A DNA stretch of 64,000 nt from Fluviicola sp. (lineage in GTDB: Bacteria; Bacteroidota; Bacteroidia; Flavobacteriales_D; Crocinitomicaceae). Below, in pieces: positions 1 through 8,235 of this stretch (position 1 is its first letter; each line of letters begins with the position of its first letter). The DNA lies in assembly GCF_029266855.1 (NCBI RefSeq), contig NZ_JAQSWB010000007.1, positions 124,001-188,000 on the forward strand, given 5' to 3'. Made by a program: the position numbers and the translations under genes. The notes below the pieces were generated by a model, which searched no databases, was not told where the DNA came from, and saw nothing but the letters and a program-made list of their open reading frames with translations.

Positions 1-1
1 C

Positions 2-364
2 GCAGGAATGGAAGCACTTTTCAAATACCGTTTTCTTATGATTGACTTCAACCAGAACATGCGTGAAAATCCGAAACTGCATGAACATTTCAAACAGCTG
101 GAAGAAGTACGGAGAACCACCTATCTGTATTCGTTTGACCTTGCTATTAAAGCCGGAGTTATGCGGGCACCTGCATTCGAAGGAGAATACAACGGATTGA
201 ATGAACGAATCCGTGTTTTTAGCGACTACTGGATAGCTTCAGCTGAAGTTTATGGAGAACCTGTGGAAACAACAGTAGATAAGTACCATAACTTATTAGT
301 TGAGATGTTCTTTCCGTATTTTACAAAGGATTCGCAGCGGGAGTTTTTGTTAAAGCGACTTTAA
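2..364 (+). CDS. TetR/AcrR-family regulator, C-terminal part (partial)
   Basis: The reading frame is open back to the window edge, so the ATG at 8 is probably internal and the DNA-binding N-terminus lies outside the window. The visible ~120 residues are helical and resemble the ligand-binding C-terminal half of TetR-type regulators from Bacteroidetes, with the 'KYRFLMIDF' start and the 'DYWIASAE' and 'FFPYFT' stretches near the end. No helix-turn-helix is visible here, so the family call rests on C-terminal resemblance only. It is convergent with yqeY, and a terminator hairpin lies between them. Confidence 0.65.
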   Translation, partial: AGMEALFKYRFLMIDFNQNMRENPKLHEHFKQLEEVRRTTYLYSFDLAIKAGVMRAPAFEGEYNGLNERIRVFSDYWIASAEVYGEPVETTVDKYHNLLVEMFFPYFTKDSQREFLLKRL

Positions 365-367
365 GAA

Positions 368-400
368 ATAAAAAAATCCCCAATCATTTGACCGGGGATT
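368..400 (-). terminator. Rho-independent terminator closing the ftsZ-yqeY end of the dcw cluster
   Basis: The inverted repeat AATCCCC/GGGGATT (375-381 with 394-400) is followed on the minus strand by a run of seven T. That polarity fits termination of yqeY and the genes before it. On the plus strand the hairpin lacks a T run, so it would serve the TetR-like gene only weakly. Confidence 0.75.
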
Positions 401-448
401 CTCCAACAATAAAAACAGAGTCTAAGGAAACTCTCGTTTAACAATACA

Positions 449-901
449 TTACAAATTAGCCAAAGCTTCTTTTACCAGTTCGGAAACACGTTTCCCATCT
501 GCTTTTCCAGCTAACTGACCGTTTACAGGTCCCATTACTTTACCCATATCCTGAGGTCCGCTGGCACCAACTTCAGCAATTTTTGCCGCGATGATTGCAC
601 GAACTTCGTCTTCGGACATCATTTTCGGTAAATAGTCCTCTAAAACTTTTGCCTGAAACAATTCTTCTTCCGCCAAATCATTTCTTCCCTGGTCAACATA
701 AATCTGGTAAGTCTCCATGCGTTGTTTGTGAAGTTTCAAAACGATTTTATTCGCTGCTTCTTCCGTCAACTCACCTGAACTACCGGATGTTGCCTCCAGT
801 AATAATTTACTTTTAATATCACGCAAAACTGCAAGGCGTTCTTTCTCCTTAGCAAGCATCGCGTTTTTTATATCCTGATTGATTTTTTCTGTGAAATTCA
901 T
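449..901 (-). CDS. yqeY: GatB/YqeY domain-containing protein
   Basis: This 150-residue protein is full length for the YqeY family, which is related to the tail domain of GatB, the tRNA-dependent amidotransferase subunit. Its own role is not firmly known. Family-like stretches are 'MLAKEKERLAVLRDIKSKLL' near the start, 'LEDYLPKMMSEDE' in the middle and 'GPQDMGKVMGPVNGQLAGKADG' near the end, matching the conserved MGKVMG segment. It starts with ATG and follows ftsZ on the same strand after an 87-base spacer that holds nested inverted repeats. ftsZ-yqeY adjacency is commonly seen in Bacteroidetes. Confidence 0.93.
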   Translation of the reverse strand: MNFTEKINQDIKNAMLAKEKERLAVLRDIKSKLLLEATSGSSGELTEEAANKIVLKLHKQRMETYQIYVDQGRNDLAEEELFQAKVLEDYLPKMMSEDEVRAIIAAKIAEVGASGPQDMGKVMGPVNGQLAGKADGKRVSELVKEALANL

Positions 902-906
902 TTTTG

Positions 907-981
907 AGGATTTTAAGATTTTAGGACTTTAAGACATCAGGACTAAATGAGTCTTAATATCTTAAAATCCTGTTGTCTTAA
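907..981. repeat. nested inverted repeats between ftsZ and yqeY
   Basis: AGGATTTTAAGAT (907-919) is perfectly inverted as ATCTTAAAATCCT (959-971). Inside it TTAAGAC pairs with GTCTTAA, and a competing near-perfect pair is TTAAGACATCAGGA (929-942) with TCCTGTTGTCTTAA (968-981). The stretch is built from variants of a short AGGA-TTTAAGA word. It has no T run suitable for termination. It may be an RNA processing site or a REP-like filler repeat. Confidence 0.55.
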
Positions 982-988
982 TGTCTAT

Positions 989-2527
989 TTAGTCTACGTT
1001 ATCGTGTAAGAACGAGTTATTTGTTTTAATTCCGTCATCAGAAAGTCCGAAGCGGCTCACATTTAATTCTTCGCTTTTAACAACCTGATCCAAATGAATG
1101 TTCCTTCTGACGAAAGCAGGTTCGTCTTCCAATTCTTTCAGTCCTTCTGCCTTCTTCAACTTACTGTTGTAATTTTTAATGCGCTCCATACGCTCCATAT
1201 TACGTCGCTGTAATTCTTCTGCGCTAACAGGAGCCTTTTGAACTACATTTTCCAGTTCAACTTTAGCTTCCGCTTCATCTTCCAGGAAATAACGTTTCGG
1301 CTCTTCTTTTTCTTCAACCGAAGGAGTCGACATTGGTGTAACCATTGGTTTTGCCTCAGACTTTACTTCCCAGTCAAACTCAATAGTACCCGAATTTGTT
1401 GATTTCACTTCTTCAACTCTTGGATCTGACTTTAAAAAAGGTTCTTCCTCCTTCTTCTCAGGAATAACCTGATGTGTAGGTGAAGTCAAAGGAGTTTTGA
1501 TCTCATTCTTAGGTTCGTCTTCCAAAACAGAAACTGTTTTTTCAGGAGCTTTTTCAAAACCCGTGAACGGAGTCGAATTAAATCCAGTTGCTACCAAAGT
1601 AACACTCAATTTATTTCCAAGAGTCGGATCGTAACCATGTCCCCAAATAACATCTGCAGTAGATCCCGCTTCGTCCTGGATGTAATCCGTGATCTCACCG
1701 ATCTCATCCATTGTAACTTCGATATCACCGTAAGTAATGTTCAACAAGATGTATTTCGCTCCTTCAATGTTGTTATCGTTCAACAACGGAGATGTCAATG
1801 CTTCCTGAACCGCGTTGATCGCACGACCTTCACCTTCAGAAACAGCCGATCCCATAATCGCAACTCCGGAATCACGCATAACCGTGTTCACATCGTTGAA
1901 ATCCACGTTGATAGCTCCGGTTGTTGTAATTACATCTGCAATTCCTTTTGCGGCAGTAGCCAATACGTTATCAGCCATAGCAAATGCCTGGGCTAATGAC
2001 ATATTCCCACCAACTTCACGCAAACGCTCGTTATTGATTACCAACAAGGTATCAACACACTGACGCATTACATCCAATCCTTCTTCTGCCTGCTGGCGAC
2101 GGCGGCGTCCTTCAAAAGCAAAAGGAACCGTTACTATACCAACAGTCAATATATTTAATTCTTTAGCAACTTGTGCAATCACAGGAGCAGCACCGGTTCC
2201 TGTTCCACCACCCATTCCGGCAGTTACAAAAACCATTTTGGTCCCACCCGAAAGCAGTGCACGAATATCTTCAATATTTTCAACGGCAGCATTTCTACCA
2301 ATTTCAGGAATTGCCCCCGCACCACGTCCTTCTGTCAGGCTTGGACCCAACTGAATTTTATAAGGCACCGGAGAAATATCCAAAGCCTGACGGTCTGTAT
2401 TACAAACGATGAAATCAACACCTTTGATTTCCTGATCGAACATGTGGTTTACAGCATTACTTCCACCACCACCAACACCAATCACTTTGATAATTGACGT
2501 TGTTCCTTTTGGCAAATCGAACTCCAT
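989..2527 (-). CDS. ftsZ: cell division GTPase FtsZ
   Basis: FtsZ is the tubulin-like GTPase that polymerises into the division ring at mid-cell. The nucleotide-binding start 'GGGGSNAVNHM' (about residues 19-29), the tubulin signature 'GGGTGTGAAP' (107-116) and the T7-loop 'NVDFND' (207-212) are all present. After the ~325-residue core comes a long acidic linker with 'EDEPAFVRR', which resembles the usual C-terminal peptide that binds FtsA. A further ~35 residues ending 'NSFLHDNVD' follow; such an extension is familiar from flavobacterial FtsZ. At 512 residues it is longer than the ~380-400 of enteric FtsZ because of the linker. ATG start, 70 bases downstream of ftsA. Confidence 0.99.
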   Translation of the reverse strand: MEFDLPKGTTSIIKVIGVGGGGSNAVNHMFDQEIKGVDFIVCNTDRQALDISPVPYKIQLGPSLTEGRGAGAIPEIGRNAAVENIEDIRALLSGGTKMVFVTAGMGGGTGTGAAPVIAQVAKELNILTVGIVTVPFAFEGRRRRQQAEEGLDVMRQCVDTLLVINNERLREVGGNMSLAQAFAMADNVLATAAKGIADVITTTGAINVDFNDVNTVMRDSGVAIMGSAVSEGEGRAINAVQEALTSPLLNDNNIEGAKYILLNITYGDIEVTMDEIGEITDYIQDEAGSTADVIWGHGYDPTLGNKLSVTLVATGFNSTPFTGFEKAPEKTVSVLEDEPKNEIKTPLTSPTHQVIPEKKEEEPFLKSDPRVEEVKSTNSGTIEFDWEVKSEAKPMVTPMSTPSVEEKEEPKRYFLEDEAEAKVELENVVQKAPVSAEELQRRNMERMERIKNYNSKLKKAEGLKELEDEPAFVRRNIHLDQVVKSEELNVSRFGLSDDGIKTNNSFLHDNVD

Positions 2528-2597
2528 ATGCTTTCTTTTATTGTTGTTGTTATTGTTGTTATTTCTATGACAGAATTTTCATCTTACATAGTTAATA

Positions 2598-3884
2598 CTA
2601 TTCTTCCTCCGCAAAGAAATTTTTACTCTTTGTTAACAAAGTATCAAAGAAACTTCCTCTTGTTTTCGTTGAGTGTCCTTTCACTTGTCCGGTTACGGAC
2701 TCTACTTGTTTCTGAGGCACTTCATTCTCGAATCCTTTCATCACCAATCCGATTCCCGTAGCATACATCGGAGATGTAATAGCTTCTATCGTATTTGTCG
2801 ACGCCAAATGTTCTGTCGGAAGACCAATTCGAGTTGTCATTCCGGTCATGTACTCGAATAACTGCGTGATGTGTTTCAATTGAGATCCACCACCGGTAAC
2901 GACGATACCTGCAATCATTTTCTTCTCATATCCGGAGTTCACGATTTCATAATGAACATGCTCGATGATTTCTTCCATACGGGCCTGAATAATGCTCGCC
3001 AAATTACGAAGCGTAATTTCCTTCGGGTCTCTTCCACGCAATCCGGGAATACAAACCACTTCTGTTTCCAGGCTTTCAGATGCAAGGGCAGAACCGAACT
3101 TCACTTTCAATGCTTCAGCATGACGTCGAAGAATGGTACATCCTTCCTTAATATCATCTGTAATCACGTTACCACCGAAAGGAATTACTGCTGTATGACG
3201 AATGACTCCTTCATGGAAAATTGCTACATCAGTTGTTCCACCGCCGATATCAACCAAAACAACACCGGCCTCCTTCTCTTCATCATTCAAAACAGCATCC
3301 GCAGAAGCGATTGGTTCCAGGATGATATCTTTCACCTGAAGTCCTGCTTTGTCTACACAAACCTTAATATTCTTCGCTGCATTGATCTGACCAGTAATAA
3401 TATGAAAGTTTGCTTCCAAACGAACTCCCATCATACCGATCGGGTCAATAATCCCCTGCTCATTATCAACGATATATTCCTGGGGCAGCACATGGATAAT
3501 TTCTTCTCCCGGAGGCATTACCAGCTTATACATATCATCGATAAGCGCATTGATATCTTTCTGGGAAATCTCTACTTCCGGGTTGTTCCGGGTGTAAATA
3601 CCCCTGTGTTGTAAACTTTTGATGTGTTGTCCTGCAATTCCGACATTCACTACGCGAATAATCAGATCTGCATCTACACGGTTTTGAGCTTCTTCTACAG
3701 CAGTTTTGATAGATTGTACTGTTTTCTCAATATTGGACACGATTCCTCTGGCAACACCCAAAGACTCGCTTTTTCCCATGGAAATAATTTCAATTTTCCC
3801 ATGTTCATTTTTCGTACCGACTAAACATGCAATTTTAGTGGTCCCAATATCCAATCCAACTACAATCTTTTTTCCCACTGACAT
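2598..3884 (-). CDS. ftsA: cell division protein FtsA
   Basis: FtsA is the actin-like ATPase that tethers FtsZ filaments to the inner membrane and recruits later divisome proteins. The 428-residue product has the phosphate-1 motif 'VGLDIGTTKIACLVG' at the start and phosphate-2 'VLVDIGGGTTDVAIF' near residue 210. The tail 'SFFDTLLTKSKNFFAEEE' fits the amphipathic membrane-binding helix. It directly precedes ftsZ, as is usual. It does not follow ftsQ directly: a divergent two-component system of 2.6 kb and two non-coding gaps lie between, so ftsA probably needs its own promoter in the 377-base upstream gap. Confidence 0.98.
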   Translation of the reverse strand: MSVGKKIVVGLDIGTTKIACLVGTKNEHGKIEIISMGKSESLGVARGIVSNIEKTVQSIKTAVEEAQNRVDADLIIRVVNVGIAGQHIKSLQHRGIYTRNNPEVEISQKDINALIDDMYKLVMPPGEEIIHVLPQEYIVDNEQGIIDPIGMMGVRLEANFHIITGQINAAKNIKVCVDKAGLQVKDIILEPIASADAVLNDEEKEAGVVLVDIGGGTTDVAIFHEGVIRHTAVIPFGGNVITDDIKEGCTILRRHAEALKVKFGSALASESLETEVVCIPGLRGRDPKEITLRNLASIIQARMEEIIEHVHYEIVNSGYEKKMIAGIVVTGGGSQLKHITQLFEYMTGMTTRIGLPTEHLASTNTIEAITSPMYATGIGLVMKGFENEVPQKQVESVTGQVKGHSTKTRGSFFDTLLTKSKNFFAEEE

Positions 3885-4261
3885 AAACTCTTCTTTTGCT
3901 TCAACCTACATCCCGTTTTGACCGGGATTAAATTTGCCGTTTTGAAACTTGATTAATCGGATTTTCATCCGCTTATTTCTTGTCTTTATCGGGTAAAAAT
4001 CAGCACATATCGATGTTTTGGTTCTTACCTATAATACGGTATGTACAAACTTAAATTTTATTTGGTCGCGTTCTTCGTGAATTTAGAATACTTATTAAAC
4101 AAGTATTGTTAATAAAGACAGTGCTGATTTTTAGGTAAAACCTTTGTAAAGGCCAGCAAAAACAGCCCGCTTCAACTATTTAGTTAATTATCAAACTGTT
4201 TATAATTTTAAAATAAAAATTTTATGTAATTTTAATAGGACCCACAAATTAATTATTTACC
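3885..4261. other. divergent intergenic region between ftsA and the sensor kinase gene
   Basis: These 377 AT-rich bases lie between the start codons of ftsA (minus) and the kinase (plus), so both promoters should be here. Visible structures are ATCCCG-7-CGGGAT (3911-3929), a perfect 13-base inverted pair TAAAAATCAGCAC (3994-4006) and GTGCTGATTTTTA (4121-4133), and AATACTT-7-AAGTATT (4088-4108). No open reading frame of note and no clear TAnnTTTG element were found. Confidence 0.6.
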
Positions 4262-6229
4262 ATGCTACAACGACTTTCAATAGTCTTACTACTCTTGTTG
4301 ATTTCCCAGGTATTAAATGCTCAGAAAACAGACCTGGAGAAAATTGAAAATTTGAAGATCCGAATTAAGCAAGCGACCTATTATGACAGTTCAACGGTGT
4401 TTTCACTTGGGAGACAATGCATTCAGCTTGCCAAAAAACTTAATAAAGAGAATGAAATCGGCTATGTTTATCAGTATTACGGAAGTTTCAACTACTATGC
4501 AAACAAACTGGGTGAAGCTAAAAAGTATTACTATAAAAGCATTGCCATCGGAGAAAAAACAAAAGACTTCAAACTCATCAATTCCACGAAGATCAGGCTC
4601 AACTACTTAACCCTGGACCAGGATGTGCTAAAGGCTGAAAGTGGATTCAAACAGCTTTTACAGGACGCGAAAAAAGGAAATTATATTGAAAATCAGCTTG
4701 AGATCTATAATGGATTCGGCATCATGTACGAAACCCGACTGATGTATGATAAAGCCACGGAAAGTTACTTGAAAGGACTGCGCATTTCAGAAAAGCATCA
4801 TCAAAAATTTGCTACCGGTTATTTGTTGAATAACCTGGCACTTCTCAAATTAAAAGCAAAAAAATACGAAGAAGCAAAAAAAGACCTGGAGCGTGCGCTG
4901 ATTCTCTCAACCGAAACCAATGAATCACGCCTGCGATTAAATGTATTAAATAACCTGGGCCTGGTCACCCATGAAATTAAAGATTTTCAGGGTTCCGTTA
5001 TTCATTACAAACAAACGGTTACTGAAGCCAAAAAGATCGGTTTTCCATCCGGAATACTTGCTGCTTACATCAATTTATCCTCGTCTTACCTGGACAATAA
5101 ACAGTTATCCGAAGCTTCCAAAAGTTGTGATTCAGCTCTTATAATTGTTCAAACATACCGCGACCCTCTTTTCCTGGTCAATGCTTATCTTATGAGAGGA
5201 ATGGTCTCGACGGAGCAAAAGGATTTTCAAACAGCAGAAAGATGCATTGACTCTATCCGGTTTTTCCTCCAATCATACAACGACCCCAATTTTCGGAAAG
5301 AATTGATCGCATTACAGTCAAAATTGGCCTCTGCCCAGGGGAACTTTAAGCTCGCTTATGAACTTGAGCGCCAATACAGCAGTTTATCAGACAGTATCCG
5401 GGAAGTTTCCAATGAAAATGAACAAATGAGATTGCAAACCATTTATGGAAAGGAACGTCTTGAAAACGAACTCACCGACTCCAAACAACGGAATAAAATC
5501 TTACGGACCAAAAGCGAATTGAAATCGGCCAATTACCGCTTTACTTTCCTGGTGATTTTTTCCCTGTTCCTGCTCGTCCTTGCTGCGATCTACATTTATA
5601 ATGTCCGAAAATCACGTAAAATCAAATCTGTTTTTTCGCAAAAGTTAATTGAGCAAATCGATGCGGAACGTTCCCGGATCTCCAAAGACCTGCACGACGA
5701 CATTGGCCAAAGTTTAGCTGTAGTTAAGTCAAAACTCAATTTATTTACGACGGGAAAGATTTCGCAATTGGAAGGTGTTGACGCAGAGATCGGTGACATT
5801 TTGGAACAAACAAGAGTACTCAGCCATCAGCTTCATCCAACAGCTTTAGAAAAAATAGGTTTGGAGCGCGCATTGATTTCAATTCTTGAGAAAACGCAAT
5901 CCGCCACAGACATGCTTTGCAATTTCGACTTCGATCCGGGAGGAAGAACCATTGACTTGGAAACCAGTTCACAAATCTATCGCATCATCCAGGAATGCAT
6001 ATCCAATACCATTAAGCACGCTCATGCGAGTGCTTTAAAGGTTAGCGTAGAAGAAAAGAACGGAGAACTGATCGTTCAATACAGGGACAATGGAATTGGA
6101 ATATCCGGATCCCAGGATAAATTGGGCTTGGGACTTTTAACTATCCAGGAAAGAACAGCTATAATAGGCGGGCGATTAGATTTAAAAACCGGAACAAACA
6201 AGGGAATTTCACTGACAATAACTATTTAG
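4262..6229 (+). CDS. TPR-containing sensor histidine kinase (HisKA_3/NarX-DegS type)
   Basis: The 655-residue protein starts with a signal peptide ('LSIVLLLLLISQVLNAQ'). A long periplasmic region of tetratricopeptide-like helices follows (about 40-390), then a coiled coil and one membrane segment ('FTFLVIFSLFLLVLAAIYIYNV', about 427-448). The dimerisation and phosphorylation motif 'ISKDLHDDIGQSLAVVKSKL' has its histidine near residue 478, and the ATPase motifs are 'IIQECISNTIKHAHA' and 'GLGLLTIQERTAIIGG'. This is the kinase type that pairs with NarL/LuxR regulators, and exactly such a gene follows at zero spacing. The signal is unknown; the periplasmic TPRs suggest a protein or envelope cue. 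Its place inside the dcw cluster is unusual. Confidence 0.93.
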   Translation: MLQRLSIVLLLLLISQVLNAQKTDLEKIENLKIRIKQATYYDSSTVFSLGRQCIQLAKKLNKENEIGYVYQYYGSFNYYANKLGEAKKYYYKSIAIGEKTKDFKLINSTKIRLNYLTLDQDVLKAESGFKQLLQDAKKGNYIENQLEIYNGFGIMYETRLMYDKATESYLKGLRISEKHHQKFATGYLLNNLALLKLKAKKYEEAKKDLERALILSTETNESRLRLNVLNNLGLVTHEIKDFQGSVIHYKQTVTEAKKIGFPSGILAAYINLSSSYLDNKQLSEASKSCDSALIIVQTYRDPLFLVNAYLMRGMVSTEQKDFQTAERCIDSIRFFLQSYNDPNFRKELIALQSKLASAQGNFKLAYELERQYSSLSDSIREVSNENEQMRLQTIYGKERLENELTDSKQRNKILRTKSELKSANYRFTFLVIFSLFLLVLAAIYIYNVRKSRKIKSVFSQKLIEQIDAERSRISKDLHDDIGQSLAVVKSKLNLFTTGKISQLEGVDAEIGDILEQTRVLSHQLHPTALEKIGLERALISILEKTQSATDMLCNFDFDPGGRTIDLETSSQIYRIIQECISNTIKHAHASALKVSVEEKNGELIVQYRDNGIGISGSQDKLGLGLLTIQERTAIIGGRLDLKTGTNKGISLTITI

Positions 6230-6889
6230 ATGAAAGTAATTTTAGCAGATGATCATCCTATATTCAGAAGTGGTCTAAAGTTTCTTCTGGAATCTTCTTT
6301 CGACCATGTTGAAATTCAAGCCTACGAAAATGGTGCACAGGTCGTAGACAATATTCCCTCTTTCAAACCGGATATTGTACTGCTTGATATAGATATGCCG
6401 GTCCAGAACGGATTGGAAACCTGCTCGATTATCAAACAGCAATACCCCGATTTAGCAGTCATTATTCTTTCCATTCACAAAACCACGGATGTTATTAAAC
6501 TCGCCTTTTATAATGGCGCGCGGGGATACCTTATCAAAGACAATACTTCAGAAGAAATCGTAGAATGCATTAACTGGGTAAGGGAAGGGAAAACCTATTT
6601 ACCGCTTGTATTAAGAAATCAGCACAACAAACGCGAGGTTGATCCGAAAATGGAATTAATCACAGATGAAATCAGTTCGCTCACACCGACTGAACTGAAG
6701 GTTTTGAAACTTGTAAGCAAAAAGTACTCCAGTAAAGAAATCGCCAACCTGCTCTTTGTATCTCCGAAATCAGTTGAGAATTACAGATCGCGGATCTGCA
6801 AAAAGCTGAACCTGGACGCCCGGAACAACAGTCTGATCCTTTGGGTTATGGAAAACAAATTTCTCCTGGATTCGGATCAGCTTCAATAA
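6230..6889 (+). CDS. NarL/LuxR-family response regulator
   Basis: The start codon immediately follows the kinase stop, so the two are co-translated as a cognate pair. The receiver domain (about 1-120) has the acidic pair 'ADDH' and the phospho-acceptor Asp53 in 'VLLDIDMPVQNG'. The C-terminal helix-turn-helix (about 149-192) shows the LuxR signature 'LTPTELKVLKLVSKKYSSKEI' and 'SPKSVENYRSRICKKL'. It should bind DNA when phosphorylated. Its targets are unknown, and neighbouring ftsA or ftsQ are candidates by position only. No terminator is obvious after the gene. Confidence 0.93.
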   Translation: MKVILADDHPIFRSGLKFLLESSFDHVEIQAYENGAQVVDNIPSFKPDIVLLDIDMPVQNGLETCSIIKQQYPDLAVIILSIHKTTDVIKLAFYNGARGYLIKDNTSEEIVECINWVREGKTYLPLVLRNQHNKREVDPKMELITDEISSLTPTELKVLKLVSKKYSSKEIANLLFVSPKSVENYRSRICKKLNLDARNNSLILWVMENKFLLDSDQLQ

Positions 6890-7427
6890 TACAACAAAGA
6901 GATCCTATTTTCATAAAACCTCTCTGCTTCGGGGCATAGTTGTGTGTGCTTATATTTTTGTGCAATAGTAAGTTAAATGTGGTGTAAATCAATCCAATGG
7001 AAAAATCAGTATAAATCAAGACTGCATTAGGTACGCAACGTGCCCCCACTGGGAATATCAAATCGCCGAAAGCGTGAATATAACCAGTAGGAGCTTTAAT
7101 TGTTGCTTGCAACCATTCACTTTGGCATCTCTCCATTTTCACCTCCTTGACTCAAGAAGTGTCCACTACCAAAATTGAACAGTTTACAGATGATTTAACG
7201 TAAAATCCTGTTGTGATGCAGAACTAAAATACACAACGTAGAAAAAAGTAGTAGTAGATTATTACGTGTCATCTATGTTTTGTAAACCCTAATTTTAATT
7301 TCTTAAAGCAAATCTAAATTTACAAAAGCATATATTAAAGAGGGCTGGCCCCTCAAAAAAAAGTTACTAAACTTTAGCAGTAAGAAATTACAACAAGATT
7401 TTGTTTCTTCTGTTCAAAAACAAACAA
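6890..7427. other. 538-base intergenic region between the response regulator and ftsQ
   Basis: The convergent ends of the response regulator (plus) and ftsQ (minus) border an AT-rich stretch with no convincing gene. It holds a TAnnTTTG-like word near 6951-6960 (TATATTTTTG) and a small GC stem GAGGG/CCCTC around 7340-7356, flanked by an A8 run. A 98-codon minus-strand frame overlaps the regulator gene, but I do not accept it as a gene. Confidence 0.5.
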
Positions 7428-8234
7428 TTAAAGCGTGTCTCGCAGGTATGTACACACTACCTGATTGCGGTATTTTAAGTTGATTGTTTTATATTTATTC
7501 CATCCAACATAAGGTAAACCGTTGGTATAAAAAACAATTAATTTTTTCAGTTTTTCCCTTACATCACGCTCTGTTGGAGCCGGACCCAACACAATTCGCT
7601 GAGCACCAACTCGCGGGATTAGAATAAAATCTCCCCACCTGTCCCTATGCACCTGGCTGATTTGAGCCGTTAAAAAAGGATTTTGATGAATAACCTTAGC
7701 TATGTGAAAGATCTCATCCAAGCTCCGCTCATTCTTCAATTTCGGATCCGACTCAATATCCTCAACAAGCAAGGTATCAGACTTATCTTTGATGTTCCCG
7801 GTGAAAACCAGGATCCGGGCAGTAAAATTAGGAGTTGGATTCATTGTTGCTCCTTTCGAATCCACATAAAAACTTTCCCCGAACTGATTAAAGATCCGTG
7901 CATATGGCTGCCGGATTTTTAATTTGATTCCCCAATTCCCTCCTAATTGTTTGTACACATTTACTTCTTCAACCTCGTGCATCTTTCGAATATTCTCTTC
8001 GATTGCAGCGGTATTCAAATTCTTCATTAATTGATTCGGGTAAAAGAGATTCATCCTTTTCAAACGCACCAACAATTCGGTTTCGGTCAAAAATGCATTC
8101 TCATCAACCACAGAAATAGAAACATTGGGATTCAAAACGACTGCTTCATCCTGGTTTTTACGTGCTAAAAACAGCACCCCAATGATGGCAGCAGCAAATA
8201 AAGCCCAGGCAGCTATTTTCAGTTTCTCTTTCAA
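7428..8234 (-). CDS. ftsQ: cell division protein FtsQ
   Basis: FtsQ (DivIB) is a bitopic inner-membrane divisome protein that links early and late division factors. The 268-residue product has a short basic N-terminus, one membrane segment ('IAAWALFAAAIIGVLFLA', about 7-24) and a periplasmic part beginning with a POTRA-like stretch ('FLTETELLVRLKRMNLFYPNQ'). FtsQ is poorly conserved, so position after murC supports the call strongly. No ATG is available; the TTG at 8234 lies one base after the murC stop and is the plausible start. In most genomes ftsA follows directly, but here it does not. Confidence 0.92.
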   Translation of the reverse strand: MKEKLKIAAWALFAAAIIGVLFLARKNQDEAVVLNPNVSISVVDENAFLTETELLVRLKRMNLFYPNQLMKNLNTAAIEENIRKMHEVEEVNVYKQLGGNWGIKLKIRQPYARIFNQFGESFYVDSKGATMNPTPNFTARILVFTGNIKDKSDTLLVEDIESDPKLKNERSLDEIFHIAKVIHQNPFLTAQISQVHRDRWGDFILIPRVGAQRIVLGPAPTERDVREKLKKLIVFYTNGLPYVGWNKYKTINLKYRNQVVCTYLRDTL

Positions 8235-8235
8235 C

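Noticed and set aside
6846-7142. 98-codon minus-strand ORF with an AGGAGGTG-like word before its ATG
   Set aside because: It overlaps the end of the response regulator gene, matches no family I know, and its composition looks random. Shine-Dalgarno words are not a strong signal in this lineage.
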